NCBI GenBank assembly: GCA_913030605.1
Contig: CAJWEZ010000049.1
Coordinates: 1-32,534 of the forward strand
Length of the DNA stretch: 32,534 nucleotides
Direction: 5' to 3'
From: an uncultured Spirochaeta sp.
GTDB lineage: Bacteria; Spirochaetota; Spirochaetia; DSM-27196; Alkalispirochaetaceae
Shown here: positions 1 through 8,994 of the stretch, piece by piece
Layout of the letters: each line of letters opens with the position of its first letter
Numbering within the stretch: position 1 is the first letter of the stretch
Notes under the pieces: model-generated
Told to the model about the DNA's origin: nothing
Seen by the model: the letters and a program-made list of their open reading frames with translations, nothing else
The model's database searches: none
Translations under genes and position numbers: made by a program

Positions 1-156
1 CTCAAGATCGGCTGTATCGAGGAGATCGCCTGGCGCCAGGGGTTTATCGACGACGTCCAGATGGAGCGCCTCGCGGCGCGCTACGAAAAATCCGGATACG
101 GTGTGTACCTCCGCGAGGTGATGCGCCAGGAGCACGGAGGCAGTGGTGCCGTTTGA
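1..156 (+). CDS. rfbA: Glucose-1-phosphate thymidylyltransferase, C-terminal end only
   Basis: The open frame enters from the left edge and stops at TGA 154-156, giving the last 51 residues. It reads IGCIEEIAWRQGFID near its start, then a Y-x-x-S-G-Y-G-x-Y-L tail. This matches the C-terminus of RfbA/RmlA (typically IGCPEEIAY..GFID...YG.YL). RfbA condenses glucose-1-phosphate with dTTP to dTDP-glucose, the first step of dTDP-L-rhamnose synthesis. Its stop overlaps the start of rfbC by 14 bases, and rfbC, rfbD and rfbB follow, which supports the call. The catalytic N-terminal part lies outside the window and cannot be checked. Confidence 0.9.
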   Translation, partial: LKIGCIEEIAWRQGFIDDVQMERLAARYEKSGYGVYLREVMRQEHGGSGAV

Positions 157-706
157 GTTCCACAACACCGACATCCCTGGAGTGATCCGTGTCGTGCCCC
201 GGCGCTTCCCCGACGACCGCGGATGGTTTTCCGAGGTCTACAAGGACAGCGACTTTTCCGCCGCCGGGATCGCGGGCCCCTTTCTGCAGGACAACCATTC
301 GGTCTCTGCCGTCGGAACGGTGAGGGGACTGCACTACCAGCTCCCGCCCCACGCCCAGGGAAAACTGGTGCGCGTGGTCCGGGGCCGGGTGTGGGACGTG
401 GCGGTGGATATCCGGCGCGGGTTCTCGTCCTGGGGTACATGGGTCGGGGCCGAACTGAGCGCGGAGAACGGAGAGATGCTCTGGGTGCCGCCGGGGTGTG
501 CCCACGGCTTTGTGGCGCTGGAGGACGATACGCACCTTACCTACAAGTGCACCGCGGAGTACCACAAGGACAGCGAACGCGCGATCCGCTGGGACGACCC
601 CGATCTCGCCATCGCCTGGCCCGCCCTTCCCGGCGGCGCGGAATACCGTCTGAGCGAGAAGGACGCCGCCGCCCCGGCGTTCGCCGAAGCGGAGGTGTTC
701 TCATGA
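143..706 (+). CDS. rfbC: dTDP-4-dehydrorhamnose 3,5-epimerase
   Basis: The 187-residue protein has the normal length for RmlC, a cupin dimer that epimerises C3 and C5 of dTDP-4-keto-6-deoxyglucose. Visible family marks are R-G-L-H-Y-Q at residues 61-66 (catalytic His64), V-W-D-V-A-V-D-I-R at 83-91, W-V-P-P-G-C-A-H-G-F at 114-123 and the Y-K-C-T-A-E-Y stretch at 134-140 that carries the acid Tyr region. The start is GTG 143 or the adjacent GTG 146, inside the end of rfbA. The stop overlaps the rfbD start as ATGA. It is the second gene of the dTDP-rhamnose block of the polysaccharide operon. Confidence 0.95.
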   Translation: MVPFEFHNTDIPGVIRVVPRRFPDDRGWFSEVYKDSDFSAAGIAGPFLQDNHSVSAVGTVRGLHYQLPPHAQGKLVRVVRGRVWDVAVDIRRGFSSWGTWVGAELSAENGEMLWVPPGCAHGFVALEDDTHLTYKCTAEYHKDSERAIRWDDPDLAIAWPALPGGAEYRLSEKDAAAPAFAEAEVFS

Positions 707-1617
707 CCGTCTGGGTCACCGGCGCCGCCGGCATGCTGGGGCAGGAGGTCGTTCGCCAACTGGAGGCGGCGGCCGGAACGACCGTAATCGCCACCGACCG
801 AGAGGTCGATATCACCAGCACCGATGCAGTTGCGGCGTTCTGGAACGACCAGGGTTCCATTGATTGGATCGTAAACTGCGCCGCCTGGACCGCCGTGGAC
901 GCCGCCGAGGAGAACGAGGACTCGGCGCGGAGACTCAACGTCGACGGTCCCCGCGTTCTGGCCGAGGCCGCCGCCGATCGGGTCGCCGCCATGGTGCACA
1001 TCTCCACCGACTACGTATTCTCAGGCGACGGAACGCGCCCCTACCTCCCCGACGACCCCACCGATCCGCGGAGCGTCTATGGACGCACCAAGCGCGACGG
1101 CGAGGACGCGGTCCGCGCCGCCCTGGAGCGCCACGTGATCCTGCGCACCGCCTGGCTCTACGGACCCGGCGGCAAGAACTTCGTGGCCACGATGCTCCGG
1201 CTCATGAACGAGCGGGACGAGATCGGCGTGGTCGCCGATCAGTTCGGCCTGCCGACCTACGCGCCGCACCTGGCGGCGGCGATCGCGCGTATCGTCTCCC
1301 GTCCGGCGGATACGGCAGGGCCGGCGTGGGGTACCTACCACTTCACCAACGCCCCTGGGCCGGGGGAGGAGACCTCCGGCATCAGCTGGCACACCTTTGC
1401 GGCCACGATCCACGACCGCGGGCGAGCCACCGGCGCCGTTCAGGGGGGCTGCACCATCAACGCCCTCACCACGGCGGAGTATCCCACCGCCGCCGCCCGC
1501 CCGGCCTACTCCGTGTTGGACTGCGCCTCCACGGTGGAGACCTTTGGCGTAAAGCGCCCCGCGTGGCGGGACGGATTGAGCGAGTTCGTTCGGGTTGTGT
1601 CATCCCCAAATGATTAG
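703..1617 (+). CDS. rfbD: dTDP-4-dehydrorhamnose reductase
   Basis: The 304-residue protein is an extended SDR enzyme that reduces the 4-keto group to give dTDP-L-rhamnose. It shows the Rossmann motif G-A-A-G-M-L-G at residues 7-13, S-T-D-Y-V-F at 101-106, and the catalytic Y-G-R-T-K at 126-130. The same frame stays open upstream to 223, but ATG 703 is the real start: it follows GGAGG at 691-695 and overlaps the rfbC stop as ATGA. The C-terminus is slightly variable but complete. It is translationally coupled to rfbC and to the next glycosyltransferase, whose ATG precedes this stop by a few bases. Confidence 0.95.
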   Translation: MTVWVTGAAGMLGQEVVRQLEAAAGTTVIATDREVDITSTDAVAAFWNDQGSIDWIVNCAAWTAVDAAEENEDSARRLNVDGPRVLAEAAADRVAAMVHISTDYVFSGDGTRPYLPDDPTDPRSVYGRTKRDGEDAVRAALERHVILRTAWLYGPGGKNFVATMLRLMNERDEIGVVADQFGLPTYAPHLAAAIARIVSRPADTAGPAWGTYHFTNAPGPGEETSGISWHTFAATIHDRGRATGAVQGGCTINALTTAEYPTAAARPAYSVLDCASTVETFGVKRPAWRDGLSEFVRVVSSPND

Positions 1618-2449
1618 GAACGACTTCTCCACAAACGCTTCGATCGTTATCTATGGTCCGATCGAGCCGGTCACCGTACGGCTGATTTCCTCGCTCGAAC
1701 GACAGTGCGACAGCGTCCATGTGGTCGACAACTCGCCTATACACATCGCAGACAGAAACCGTTCACGCCTCTCACACATTCAGAGGATTGTTTTTCATTC
1801 TCTGTCCAACAACCCTGGATACGGCGCGGCACACAACCATGCATTAGGGGATCTGCCTGTCTCCAAAAACGTCGTCAGTTTGATCGTGAATCCAGACATT
1901 GAGATCGAGGACAACACCGTAGAGATTCTTTCTCGCTTCTTCGAAGATCCAGACGTGGGCTTAGTCATGCCACGGGTTGTTTATCCCGACGGCACAGTGC
2001 AGCAACTCGCCAGGCGGGTGCCTTCCCCACGCGATGTTCTTCATCGAATCGCGAAACCGTATCTCCGCTTCAAGGCGGGCTCCTATGAACTCGCGAATTT
2101 GCATTGGAGTCACTCGGTCCGTGTTCCGATCGTCTCAGGTTGTTTCATGGCTATTCGGAGTACCGTGTTCGCCAGAATCGGCGGATTCGACGAACGATTT
2201 TTCATGTACTTTGAAGATTACGATCTGAGTCGACGTGCTGCCTCAGCGTCGACGGTAGTCGCCGCGAACATACCCACGGTGATACACCATCACGGAAATG
2301 CGAGTCGTCGTTCGTGGAGTATGGCGCTGGTCCATCTCAGGTCGGCAATCACCTATTTCAACAAATGGGGATGGTTACGTGACACCGAGCGCACACGACT
2401 GAACGAGCAGATCGGATACTATTACCCAGTCAGCGGAGCAAACACATGA
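1610..2449 (+). CDS. GT2-family glycosyltransferase, rhamnosyltransferase-like
   Basis: The 279-residue protein resembles the WbbL/RfbF-type rhamnosyltransferase group of family GT2. It shows N-N-P-G-Y-G-A-A-H-N at about 67-76 (nucleotide-sugar side), N-P-D-I-E-I at 94-99 in the DxD-equivalent position, and G-G-F-D-E-R-F-F-M-Y-F-E-D-Y-D-L at 191-206, with the ED catalytic-base motif. No membrane segment is evident, so it is probably a cytoplasmic, membrane-associated enzyme acting on a lipid-linked glycan. The start at ATG 1610 is preferred over TTG 1595; it overlaps the rfbD stop. The gene splits rfbACD from rfbB, and its base composition is visibly less GC-rich than the flanking rfb genes, which suggests separate acquisition. 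Donor and acceptor are unknown; rhamnose is a guess from context. Confidence 0.85.
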   Translation: MIRNDFSTNASIVIYGPIEPVTVRLISSLERQCDSVHVVDNSPIHIADRNRSRLSHIQRIVFHSLSNNPGYGAAHNHALGDLPVSKNVVSLIVNPDIEIEDNTVEILSRFFEDPDVGLVMPRVVYPDGTVQQLARRVPSPRDVLHRIAKPYLRFKAGSYELANLHWSHSVRVPIVSGCFMAIRSTVFARIGGFDERFFMYFEDYDLSRRAASASTVVAANIPTVIHHHGNASRRSWSMALVHLRSAITYFNKWGWLRDTERTRLNEQIGYYYPVSGANT

Positions 2450-3549
2450 AACTCAGATCACCAAGTACCATTCTCGTCACCGGCGGCAGCGGCTTTATCG
2501 GTGCCAACTTCATCCGCTATCTGCTCGGAGAGACGGGACAGCAGGAACACGGATTTGCCGGGCGGGTGATCAACCTCGACGCGCTGACCTACGCCGGCAA
2601 CCCCGAGAACCTGCGTGACATCGCCGAGAGCGCCGGCGATCGCTACCGCTTTGTCCACGGCGACATCACCGACGCCGCGCTGCTGGAGAAGCTGTTTTCG
2701 GAAGAGGCGATCGACACGGTGGTGCACTTCGCCGCTGAGAGCCACGTGGACCGCTCCATCCACGGACCCCAGGCGTTCGTGAACACGAACGTGATGGGAA
2801 CGTTTGCGCTCCTTGAAGCTGCCCGGAAGGCGTGGATCGACGCAAACGGCACCGTCCGCGACGGTGTGCTCTTTCATCACGTCTCCACCGACGAGGTGTT
2901 CGGCTCCCTGGGGGCAACCGGATACTTCACCGAGACCACCCCCTACGATCCGAGGAGCCCCTACAGCGCCAGCAAGGCCTCCAGCGACCACCTGGTTCGC
3001 GCGTACCACCACACATACGGACTGCCGATCACGCTCACCAACTGCAGCAACAACTACGGGCCCTACCAGTTCCCGGAAAAACTGATCCCCGTCATGATCC
3101 TCAACATCAAGGACGGCAAACCGTTGCCGGTCTACGGGGACGGAAAGAACATCCGCGACTGGCTCTACGTGGAGGACCACAACCGCGCCGTGTGGACGGT
3201 GATGCAGGGCGGCGACACCGGTGAGAGCTACAACATCGGCGGCGACAACGAGTGGGAGAACATCACCCTGGTGGAGACGCTGTGTGACATCGTCGCCGAA
3301 GAACTCGACCGCGACCCCGCCGAAACGCGGAAGCTCATCACCTTTGTAAAGGACCGCCCCGGCCACGACCGGCGCTACGCGATCGACTGCAGCCGTCTCA
3401 AGAACGAACTCGGCTGGTCCCAGACCGTGGACTTCGCCCAGGGTCTGCGGAAGACCGTGAAGTGGTACCTTGAGCACATGGAGTGGGTGGACGGTGTCCG
3501 CACCGGGGCGTACCGGGAGTGGGTGGAGAAGAATTACACCGCCCGATGA
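2446..3549 (+). CDS. rfbB: dTDP-glucose 4,6-dehydratase
   Basis: The 367-residue extended SDR enzyme converts dTDP-glucose to dTDP-4-keto-6-deoxyglucose with NAD+. The sequence shows G-G-S-G-F-I-G at residues 13-19, the catalytic T-D-E triad at 148-150 (S-T-D-E-V-F-G), and Y-S-A-S-K with Tyr173 and Lys177. Y-G-D-G-K-N-I-R-D-W-L-Y-V-E-D-H, typical of RmlB, follows. The ATG at 2446 overlaps the preceding stop as ATGA, and the stop overlaps the next ATG (3546) in the same way. The length is near the usual 340-360 residues. Confidence 0.96.
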   Translation: MKLRSPSTILVTGGSGFIGANFIRYLLGETGQQEHGFAGRVINLDALTYAGNPENLRDIAESAGDRYRFVHGDITDAALLEKLFSEEAIDTVVHFAAESHVDRSIHGPQAFVNTNVMGTFALLEAARKAWIDANGTVRDGVLFHHVSTDEVFGSLGATGYFTETTPYDPRSPYSASKASSDHLVRAYHHTYGLPITLTNCSNNYGPYQFPEKLIPVMILNIKDGKPLPVYGDGKNIRDWLYVEDHNRAVWTVMQGGDTGESYNIGGDNEWENITLVETLCDIVAEELDRDPAETRKLITFVKDRPGHDRRYAIDCSRLKNELGWSQTVDFAQGLRKTVKWYLEHMEWVDGVRTGAYREWVEKNYTAR

Positions 3550-5060
3550 ACACAGACACCACCCGCTCGTCAGACCCCAATCGTGCCCTTCTGTTTGTCC
3601 ACTACAACGCACGAGGGGCACTCGCGGACTATGTGATCTTCTATCTCGAGGCGCTTCGTCCTTTGTTCTCATTCGTTGTGGTGGTCTCCAACAGTCCCCT
3701 GTCGGCTATAGACACAGAACGTGTCCATTCGATTGCCGACGACGTATTTGAACGCCCGAATGACGGATTCGATTTCTCGGCGTGGAAGGAGAGCCTGGAA
3801 CGGGTTGGCTGGGACAGGCTTTCCGAATTTGACACCGTCGTATTGGCAAACGATTCCTGCTTCGGACCAGTGTGTCCGTTGGAGCCGGTTTTTGACCGAA
3901 TGGAACACGGAGAAAACGATTTTTGGGCGCTGTCCGACTATCCGGACGCGGCGTTCCCGTATCATCTCCAGTCGTTTTTTTTGGCTTTTCGCCGACCTGT
4001 GGTAGCATCCACGGCGTTTCGTGCCTTTTGGGACCGGGTAGCCGCCGCAACAAACGTTCAGGATGTGATCGATCGATATGAATCGCGGTTGACGTCCTAT
4101 CTTCGCGACGCTGGTTTTCGGAGTGACGTCGCGTTCAGTTTTCCATCGGTGGCAGGCAAGGATCCAAACGCGGCGACCTGGCGACCGGTCGAGGCACTGG
4201 ATCGGGGGCTTCCACTGGTGAAGGTCAAGGCGTTTTTGACCTCTGGCGAACCACACCTCCTGTTCGACCTCATCAGGAACTACAACTCGCACCTCGCGGG
4301 CGTTGTACGACGCCACCTCAAGACTGCGTTCCCTCCCGAAGTCGCGGCGTCTCTTCCGAGTGTGCCGTTTTCCGGCGACCCGGCGCAGTCTCTCCACGCC
4401 GGGGACTCGATTTCTCCCGTGTTTCTCCTGGTGGCACACGACCCATCGGCGATCTCGCGTGTGTCCGAACACATCGACCGGCGATTTCCACGTGAGCGTG
4501 TGAGGCATGTGTTCGGCGAGGAGCGACCGGAGTCGGCGTGGGAAACGTTACCCGACGGAGACCCGATTTTCGTTCTGTTTCTCGACAAGAGTTGCGGTCC
4601 GGTGGCGGTTCACCACGCCAATCTTGCAGGAATAGAACTGATTCAAAGGCGCTATGACAGCGTGGTCGATTCGTTTCGTTCCGACGACTGTCTTGGCCTG
4701 GTAATGCCGGACACTCCTCCTGGACTGGTACCTGGCGAAAATGATCCCTCGTTTGCTCCGTGCCTCCCGGTATGGGTCCGACGCGACCTCCTGTTGCTTG
4801 TGGCCGACCACCCGGTCGCCTCGTGGCCACACATCCTTCAGGACCATGGGTATTTCACGGATCTGATGCCCGTCTCATACGCCGCATCCGCCCCGGTTTT
4901 CCAGACAGCCCTGGCGTATCGCCGCCGAATCGCACGCCTGGAACAGCGCATCGAACGTCTTCGTTCCGGGTATATCCGGATCCCGACGCCGCGCACGATC
5001 GCCCGGGTTGCCGCGCGAACGTTTCGCCGAAGGCGGAGACACAGACGTGCCGTCCGCTAA
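3546..5060 (+). CDS. RgpF-type rhamnan synthesis protein
   Basis: The 504-residue protein matches the rhamnan synthesis F family (RgpF). It has F-V-H-Y-N at residues 18-21, V-V-V-S-N-S at 45-50, the signature R-P-N-D-G-F-D-F-S-A-W-K at 70-81, and L-A-N-D-S-C-F-G-P at 100-108. RgpF proteins are glycosyltransferases of rhamnose-rich wall or O-polysaccharides, consistent with the rfb genes around it. The longer open frame begins at 3483 inside rfbB, but ATG 3546 overlaps the rfbB stop as ATGA and is preferred. The last about 45 residues are an Arg-rich basic helix that could bind membrane. A run of eight T at 3975-3982 lies inside the gene. Composition is less GC-rich than rfbB. Confidence 0.8.
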   Translation: MNTDTTRSSDPNRALLFVHYNARGALADYVIFYLEALRPLFSFVVVVSNSPLSAIDTERVHSIADDVFERPNDGFDFSAWKESLERVGWDRLSEFDTVVLANDSCFGPVCPLEPVFDRMEHGENDFWALSDYPDAAFPYHLQSFFLAFRRPVVASTAFRAFWDRVAAATNVQDVIDRYESRLTSYLRDAGFRSDVAFSFPSVAGKDPNAATWRPVEALDRGLPLVKVKAFLTSGEPHLLFDLIRNYNSHLAGVVRRHLKTAFPPEVAASLPSVPFSGDPAQSLHAGDSISPVFLLVAHDPSAISRVSEHIDRRFPRERVRHVFGEERPESAWETLPDGDPIFVLFLDKSCGPVAVHHANLAGIELIQRRYDSVVDSFRSDDCLGLVMPDTPPGLVPGENDPSFAPCLPVWVRRDLLLLVADHPVASWPHILQDHGYFTDLMPVSYAASAPVFQTALAYRRRIARLEQRIERLRSGYIRIPTPRTIARVAARTFRRRRRHRRAVR

Positions 5061-6507
5061 ACGCAACGCGCTGCTCAACGCTGCCTATCAGGTTCTCCGG
5101 CTCGTGTTTCCGATCATCACGTATCCGTACGTGAGCCGGATCATTGGACCCACCGGGATCGGCAAGGTTGCGTATGCACAACGCATCGCGGAATATTTCG
5201 CGCTGTCAGCCTTGCTTGGTATCCCCATGTACGGGCTCCGCGAGGTGAGCAGGTCCCGCAACAGTCCGGACCAGCTGAGTCGTGTGTACAGTGAACTGTT
5301 GATTCTGAGCGTTATCACCTCAGCAATTGCGGGTGCCATTTACATCGCGTTTCCGATCGTGTTTCCGGACCTGGCGTCCGGGCGGGCGCTTCATTGGCTG
5401 TTTCTTCTCCTTATCCTGTTTGCGCCGGGACGGCTCGACTGGTTCTACCAGGGGATGGAAAAGTACACGTTCATTACGTCGCGAAGCCTCGCGATCCGTG
5501 TATTGACAGCGGCCCTTACATTTGTTGTTGTTCGAGAACCGTCCGACTACCCCTACTACGGGATGCTGTGGGTGGCCGGCTCCGTTGTCGGCGGAGTATT
5601 GAACACATCCTACAGTCTCCGCCTCACCCGCTTCACGGTACGAGAACTCAACATCATGCGGCACGTCAGAAACGTGCTTCCCACCGTTGGCATTCAACTT
5701 ATAGGCACGTTTGCATCCGTCATCGATGTCGCCATGCTTGGATCTCTGCTGTCGGATGATCGTTATTCGGTCGGACTCTACACCGTTGCGTCGCGAGTCA
5801 TGCGAATCGCGCTGAGTATCGTCACGGCAGGTATCTCCGTGCTCATGCCGCGCGTATCATCACTCCACGCCTCGGGTGATCAACGGAGAACCGATGCGCT
5901 GATCACCAAAAGTTTCGCCTTCTCGGTGTTTTTTGCGCTGCCGATGACCATCGGCCTCGCCGTTACCGCGCCCGACGTAATACGAGTGTTCGCCGGGCGC
6001 GATTTTGCACCTGCCTCCGTCACGCTGCAGATCCTCTCGTTTCAGCTCCTCGTTTTTTCGCTGGGGAACGTGGTGAACATGCAGGTGTTCTATGCCCAGG
6101 GTCGCGAAAAAAGCGTTCTCATCCTCTCTATCGTCACGACCGTATTGAGTGTGGTCGTTAACCTGCTGTTCATCCCTCGGTATCGACACGACGGCGCCGC
6201 CATTGCCACCCTGATCGTGACAACCACCGGACTCATCGCCCAGTCTTCTCTGGCGTGGAAAAAGATCCACGCGTTGCTGTTTACTCGGGATAACGGTCGG
6301 ATCATCGCCCTGGTTGTGATATGGTCCGTGATGTTGATCGGCCTTCGGATGGCCCTTGCGGATTGGCAGACCGTCACACGCCTCGTCGCCGTGACCGGCT
6401 TCGGAATGGCGGCCTACGCTGTCGGTGCTCTTTTGTTGCGAATCCCGGTGGCTGCGGAACTGGTGAAATGGGTGTGGCCGAATCGAAACAACACACGCGG
6501 AGAATAG
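5047..6507 (+). CDS. wzx: Wzx-type polysaccharide flippase
   Basis: The 486-residue integral membrane protein has about 12-14 hydrophobic segments spread over its length, as in the MOP-superfamily Wzx/RfbX flippases. The N-terminus (K-R-N-A-L-L-N-A-A-Y-Q-V, then P-I-I-T-Y-P-Y-V-S-R-I-I-G-P-T-G-I-G) is the typical Wzx opening. It moves undecaprenyl-linked oligosaccharide across the inner membrane. GTG 5047 is chosen because GGCGGAG at 5031-5037 gives a good ribosome site; a TTG at 5008 in the same frame is less likely. It overlaps the rgpF-like stop by 14 bases. Substrate cannot be told from sequence. Confidence 0.88.
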   Translation: MPSAKRNALLNAAYQVLRLVFPIITYPYVSRIIGPTGIGKVAYAQRIAEYFALSALLGIPMYGLREVSRSRNSPDQLSRVYSELLILSVITSAIAGAIYIAFPIVFPDLASGRALHWLFLLLILFAPGRLDWFYQGMEKYTFITSRSLAIRVLTAALTFVVVREPSDYPYYGMLWVAGSVVGGVLNTSYSLRLTRFTVRELNIMRHVRNVLPTVGIQLIGTFASVIDVAMLGSLLSDDRYSVGLYTVASRVMRIALSIVTAGISVLMPRVSSLHASGDQRRTDALITKSFAFSVFFALPMTIGLAVTAPDVIRVFAGRDFAPASVTLQILSFQLLVFSLGNVVNMQVFYAQGREKSVLILSIVTTVLSVVVNLLFIPRYRHDGAAIATLIVTTTGLIAQSSLAWKKIHALLFTRDNGRIIALVVIWSVMLIGLRMALADWQTVTRLVAVTGFGMAAYAVGALLLRIPVAAELVKWVWPNRNNTRGE

Positions 6508-6508
6508 A

Positions 6509-8017
6509 TTGAGATCACTCAGTGCGGTTGCCATTGTACTTTTGTTTTCGGTCTGCGCAGCGCCGGTGAGCGCGCAGTATCTTGGCATTCTGCCGTCCGC
6601 AGAAGACGAGACCAACGTGCAGGAAAGCGTGCGCTCTGTGTCCCGCATCTGGGCAGCTCGTTCCAGCGATTCTGCGTTCGGCGTACTCAATCCAGTGGTC
6701 GAGTTGCGCTACAACTCCGGTGATCCCTTTGGTGGAAATGACCGGGGCCTCTGGCAGGGGCGGGGTTTCAACAGCTTTGCCTCCGGCGGCATCGCGTACT
6801 CGGCTCCCTACGTTGATCTGGTGTTCGCCCCCGAAATCACGTTTTCGCAGAACGTTGGTTTCGCGTACCGTCCACCACAGTCTGGTGATCCCCGGTTCGG
6901 CAATTACGGGACCGCCATCGACCAACCACAACGATTCGGTGACCAACCGTTTGCCGACGTGTGGTTGGGAAACACGTCTGCGACGGTTCACCACTGGAAC
7001 ACCGCCCTCCGCGTAGGCACCGAGTCCCTGGTGTTTGGTCCCGGTGAACAGAACAACCTGATTCTCAGCGACAACGCACCAGGCTTCCCCCACATCGAGT
7101 TTGGAACCTATACACCGTGGACTACGCGCGCCGGAAACCTCGATTGGCAGTTGCTCTGGGGGCGCCTGGCGGAAAGCGATTTCTTTGACGACGACGGGTC
7201 AAACGACTTTCGATTGTTTGTCGCAGGTGCCCTCGGCTACCAACCGTCTTTCGCTCCCGGCTGGCAGTTTTCGGTCTATCGGGCAATCCAGTCGCCGTGG
7301 AGCACCATCGATGCCTACAAGGTGTTTCAGCTTTTTGAGGCGCTCTGGAAAGAAAACCGCCGGAGCTATGCGGATACACCCACCGGCGAAGACGATACGG
7401 ATCAGGTCATCTCGGTGGCGATGGAGTACCACGCGCCACGTATCCCGTTTCGCGTCTACCTGGAATGGGCGCGAAACGATCACGCTGCAAATCCCGAGGA
7501 CTTTCTCGCCAACCCCGAACACAGTCGGGCATATACCACCGGCTTTGACTATCAGACTTCGGTGTCTCCCTCGTGGTCGCTCTCGTTCGCCGGGGAGATT
7601 ACCGTGATCAACCCGAGCCCCACGAATCCCGTACGGCCCACCGGTCCGTGGTACCGTCACGTTGCGGTTGGAGGCCAGGGATACACCCACCACGGGCAGT
7701 ATCTTGGAGCATGGATCGGTTCCGGCGCGAACAGTCAATATGCAGAGATCGGCATGTCGCACATCCCCTCCGGAATCTCCGCGACCGGCTTTGTCGAGCG
7801 CGTGGTGTTTGACAACGACTTTTTCTATGCGCTTTCCGGTCAATCGTACCTCGATTTCAACTACGCGTTGCTCGGCGGTGTTCGCGCCGAATTGCCGTTT
7901 CGTGGTGGACGCGTACGGTCGGAACTCGCCGGTGGTTATCACGCGAACCCCTATTGGCTCGACGAAGGCAGACGTCCGATGATCCGAGCCGCACTATCTG
8001 TGGAATACGACCTATGA
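6509..8017 (+). CDS. Wzi-like outer-membrane capsule assembly protein
   Basis: The 502-residue protein starts with a clear signal peptide (hydrophobic stretch about 5-17, likely cleavage after A-P-V-S-A at 18-22). The remainder is rich in Trp, Tyr, Phe and alternating polar/hydrophobic residues, as expected for a beta-barrel, and it ends in V-E-Y-D-L. Length, the F-G-P-G-E-Q-N-N-L-I-L segment and the position next to wzx suggest the capsule assembly Wzi family, which helps attach polysaccharide to the cell surface. The start is TTG 6509, one base after the wzx stop, with GGAGAA at 6499-6504. Wzi assignment is by general resemblance and context; a generic barrel protein is the alternative. Confidence 0.68.
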   Translation: MRSLSAVAIVLLFSVCAAPVSAQYLGILPSAEDETNVQESVRSVSRIWAARSSDSAFGVLNPVVELRYNSGDPFGGNDRGLWQGRGFNSFASGGIAYSAPYVDLVFAPEITFSQNVGFAYRPPQSGDPRFGNYGTAIDQPQRFGDQPFADVWLGNTSATVHHWNTALRVGTESLVFGPGEQNNLILSDNAPGFPHIEFGTYTPWTTRAGNLDWQLLWGRLAESDFFDDDGSNDFRLFVAGALGYQPSFAPGWQFSVYRAIQSPWSTIDAYKVFQLFEALWKENRRSYADTPTGEDDTDQVISVAMEYHAPRIPFRVYLEWARNDHAANPEDFLANPEHSRAYTTGFDYQTSVSPSWSLSFAGEITVINPSPTNPVRPTGPWYRHVAVGGQGYTHHGQYLGAWIGSGANSQYAEIGMSHIPSGISATGFVERVVFDNDFFYALSGQSYLDFNYALLGGVRAELPFRGGRVRSELAGGYHANPYWLDEGRRPMIRAALSVEYDL

Positions 8018-8994
8018 CCTTGGTTTCGATCGCCCTTGCAACCTACAACGGCGAGCAATACCTTCCGGAGCTACTGGATTCACTGTTGTCCCAGACCCAC
8101 CGCGACCTGGAAATCTGTGTCTCCGACGACGCCTCAACCGATTCAACTCCTGAGATCCTGAAACGGTATCAGAAGCAGGACCGCCGGATTCGTGTGGTCG
8201 TACAGTCCGCCAATCTCGGGTATCAGAAAAACTTTGAAGCCGCGATCGGCATGTGTCAGGGCGAGTACATCGCATTGTGTGACCAGGATGACGTGTGGAA
8301 ACCCGGGAAGGTCGAACGCCTACTCGAGGCGATTGGACAGAACCTTCTCATCGCCAGTGACGCGGACATCGTGGACGAGAATCTGAACCTGTCCGGTCGG
8401 ACGCTGGCGGACGTATATCGGCTCAGACAGAAGGTGTGGACGTTTCGTGAACTCCTGATCAAGAATCGATACACCGGTTGCACCATGATGTTTCGGGACT
8501 CATTGCGTTCATTCGCCCTGCCGTTCCCCAGGTACCTTCCCCACGATTGGTGGCTGGTTTTGCTGGCGGTTGACCGCGACAGATTCACGTTTACGAACCA
8601 GAACCTGACTCTGTACCGTCAGCACCAAAAGAACGCAATTGGCGTTCAAGACGCCGTGCCGGAGCTCATTCGACTCAAGGCGCGTCTGCGGCCATCTATG
8701 CGAGCCATCCTGGACTACCATTCGCGAAAGCTTGTGAGGTACCTCACGATCCAGCACCGAATGGAACAGACTGGGCTCAGCAACAACGGTCGCAGAGCTG
8801 TCCAACGACTGATCCGGTTTCATCAGGGCTTTTTTTTGCGCCGCATTCGACCCAAGGCGTTCGTTGTGGCGATCTGGATTTCCCGCGTTCAGGGAGACAC
8901 GGCGCCAATGATCGTCATCTTCGGTCGCGCTTTCAAAGCGCTCGTCGGGATCAAACGTCCCGATCTCCTGCAACAGATCAAAGAACAGGTATGA
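8014..8994 (+). CDS. GT2-family glycosyltransferase
   Basis: The 326-residue protein begins with the GT2/GT-A fold signature: V-S-I-A-L-A-T-Y-N-G-E-Q-Y-L at 4-17, S-D-D-A-S-T-D at 37-43, and C-D-Q-D-D-V-W at 89-95 containing the metal-binding DxD. P-H-D-W-W-L further on is common in rhamnosyl/galactosyl GT2 enzymes. The C-terminal 80 residues are basic and amphipathic, fitting membrane association. Real start is ATG 8014, overlapping the Wzi-like stop as ATGA; the frame is open further upstream. A run of eight T at 8830-8837 encodes G-F-F-L-R in the C-terminal part. Sugar specificity is not evident. Confidence 0.88.
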   Translation: MTLVSIALATYNGEQYLPELLDSLLSQTHRDLEICVSDDASTDSTPEILKRYQKQDRRIRVVVQSANLGYQKNFEAAIGMCQGEYIALCDQDDVWKPGKVERLLEAIGQNLLIASDADIVDENLNLSGRTLADVYRLRQKVWTFRELLIKNRYTGCTMMFRDSLRSFALPFPRYLPHDWWLVLLAVDRDRFTFTNQNLTLYRQHQKNAIGVQDAVPELIRLKARLRPSMRAILDYHSRKLVRYLTIQHRMEQTGLSNNGRRAVQRLIRFHQGFFLRRIRPKAFVVAIWISRVQGDTAPMIVIFGRAFKALVGIKRPDLLQQIKEQV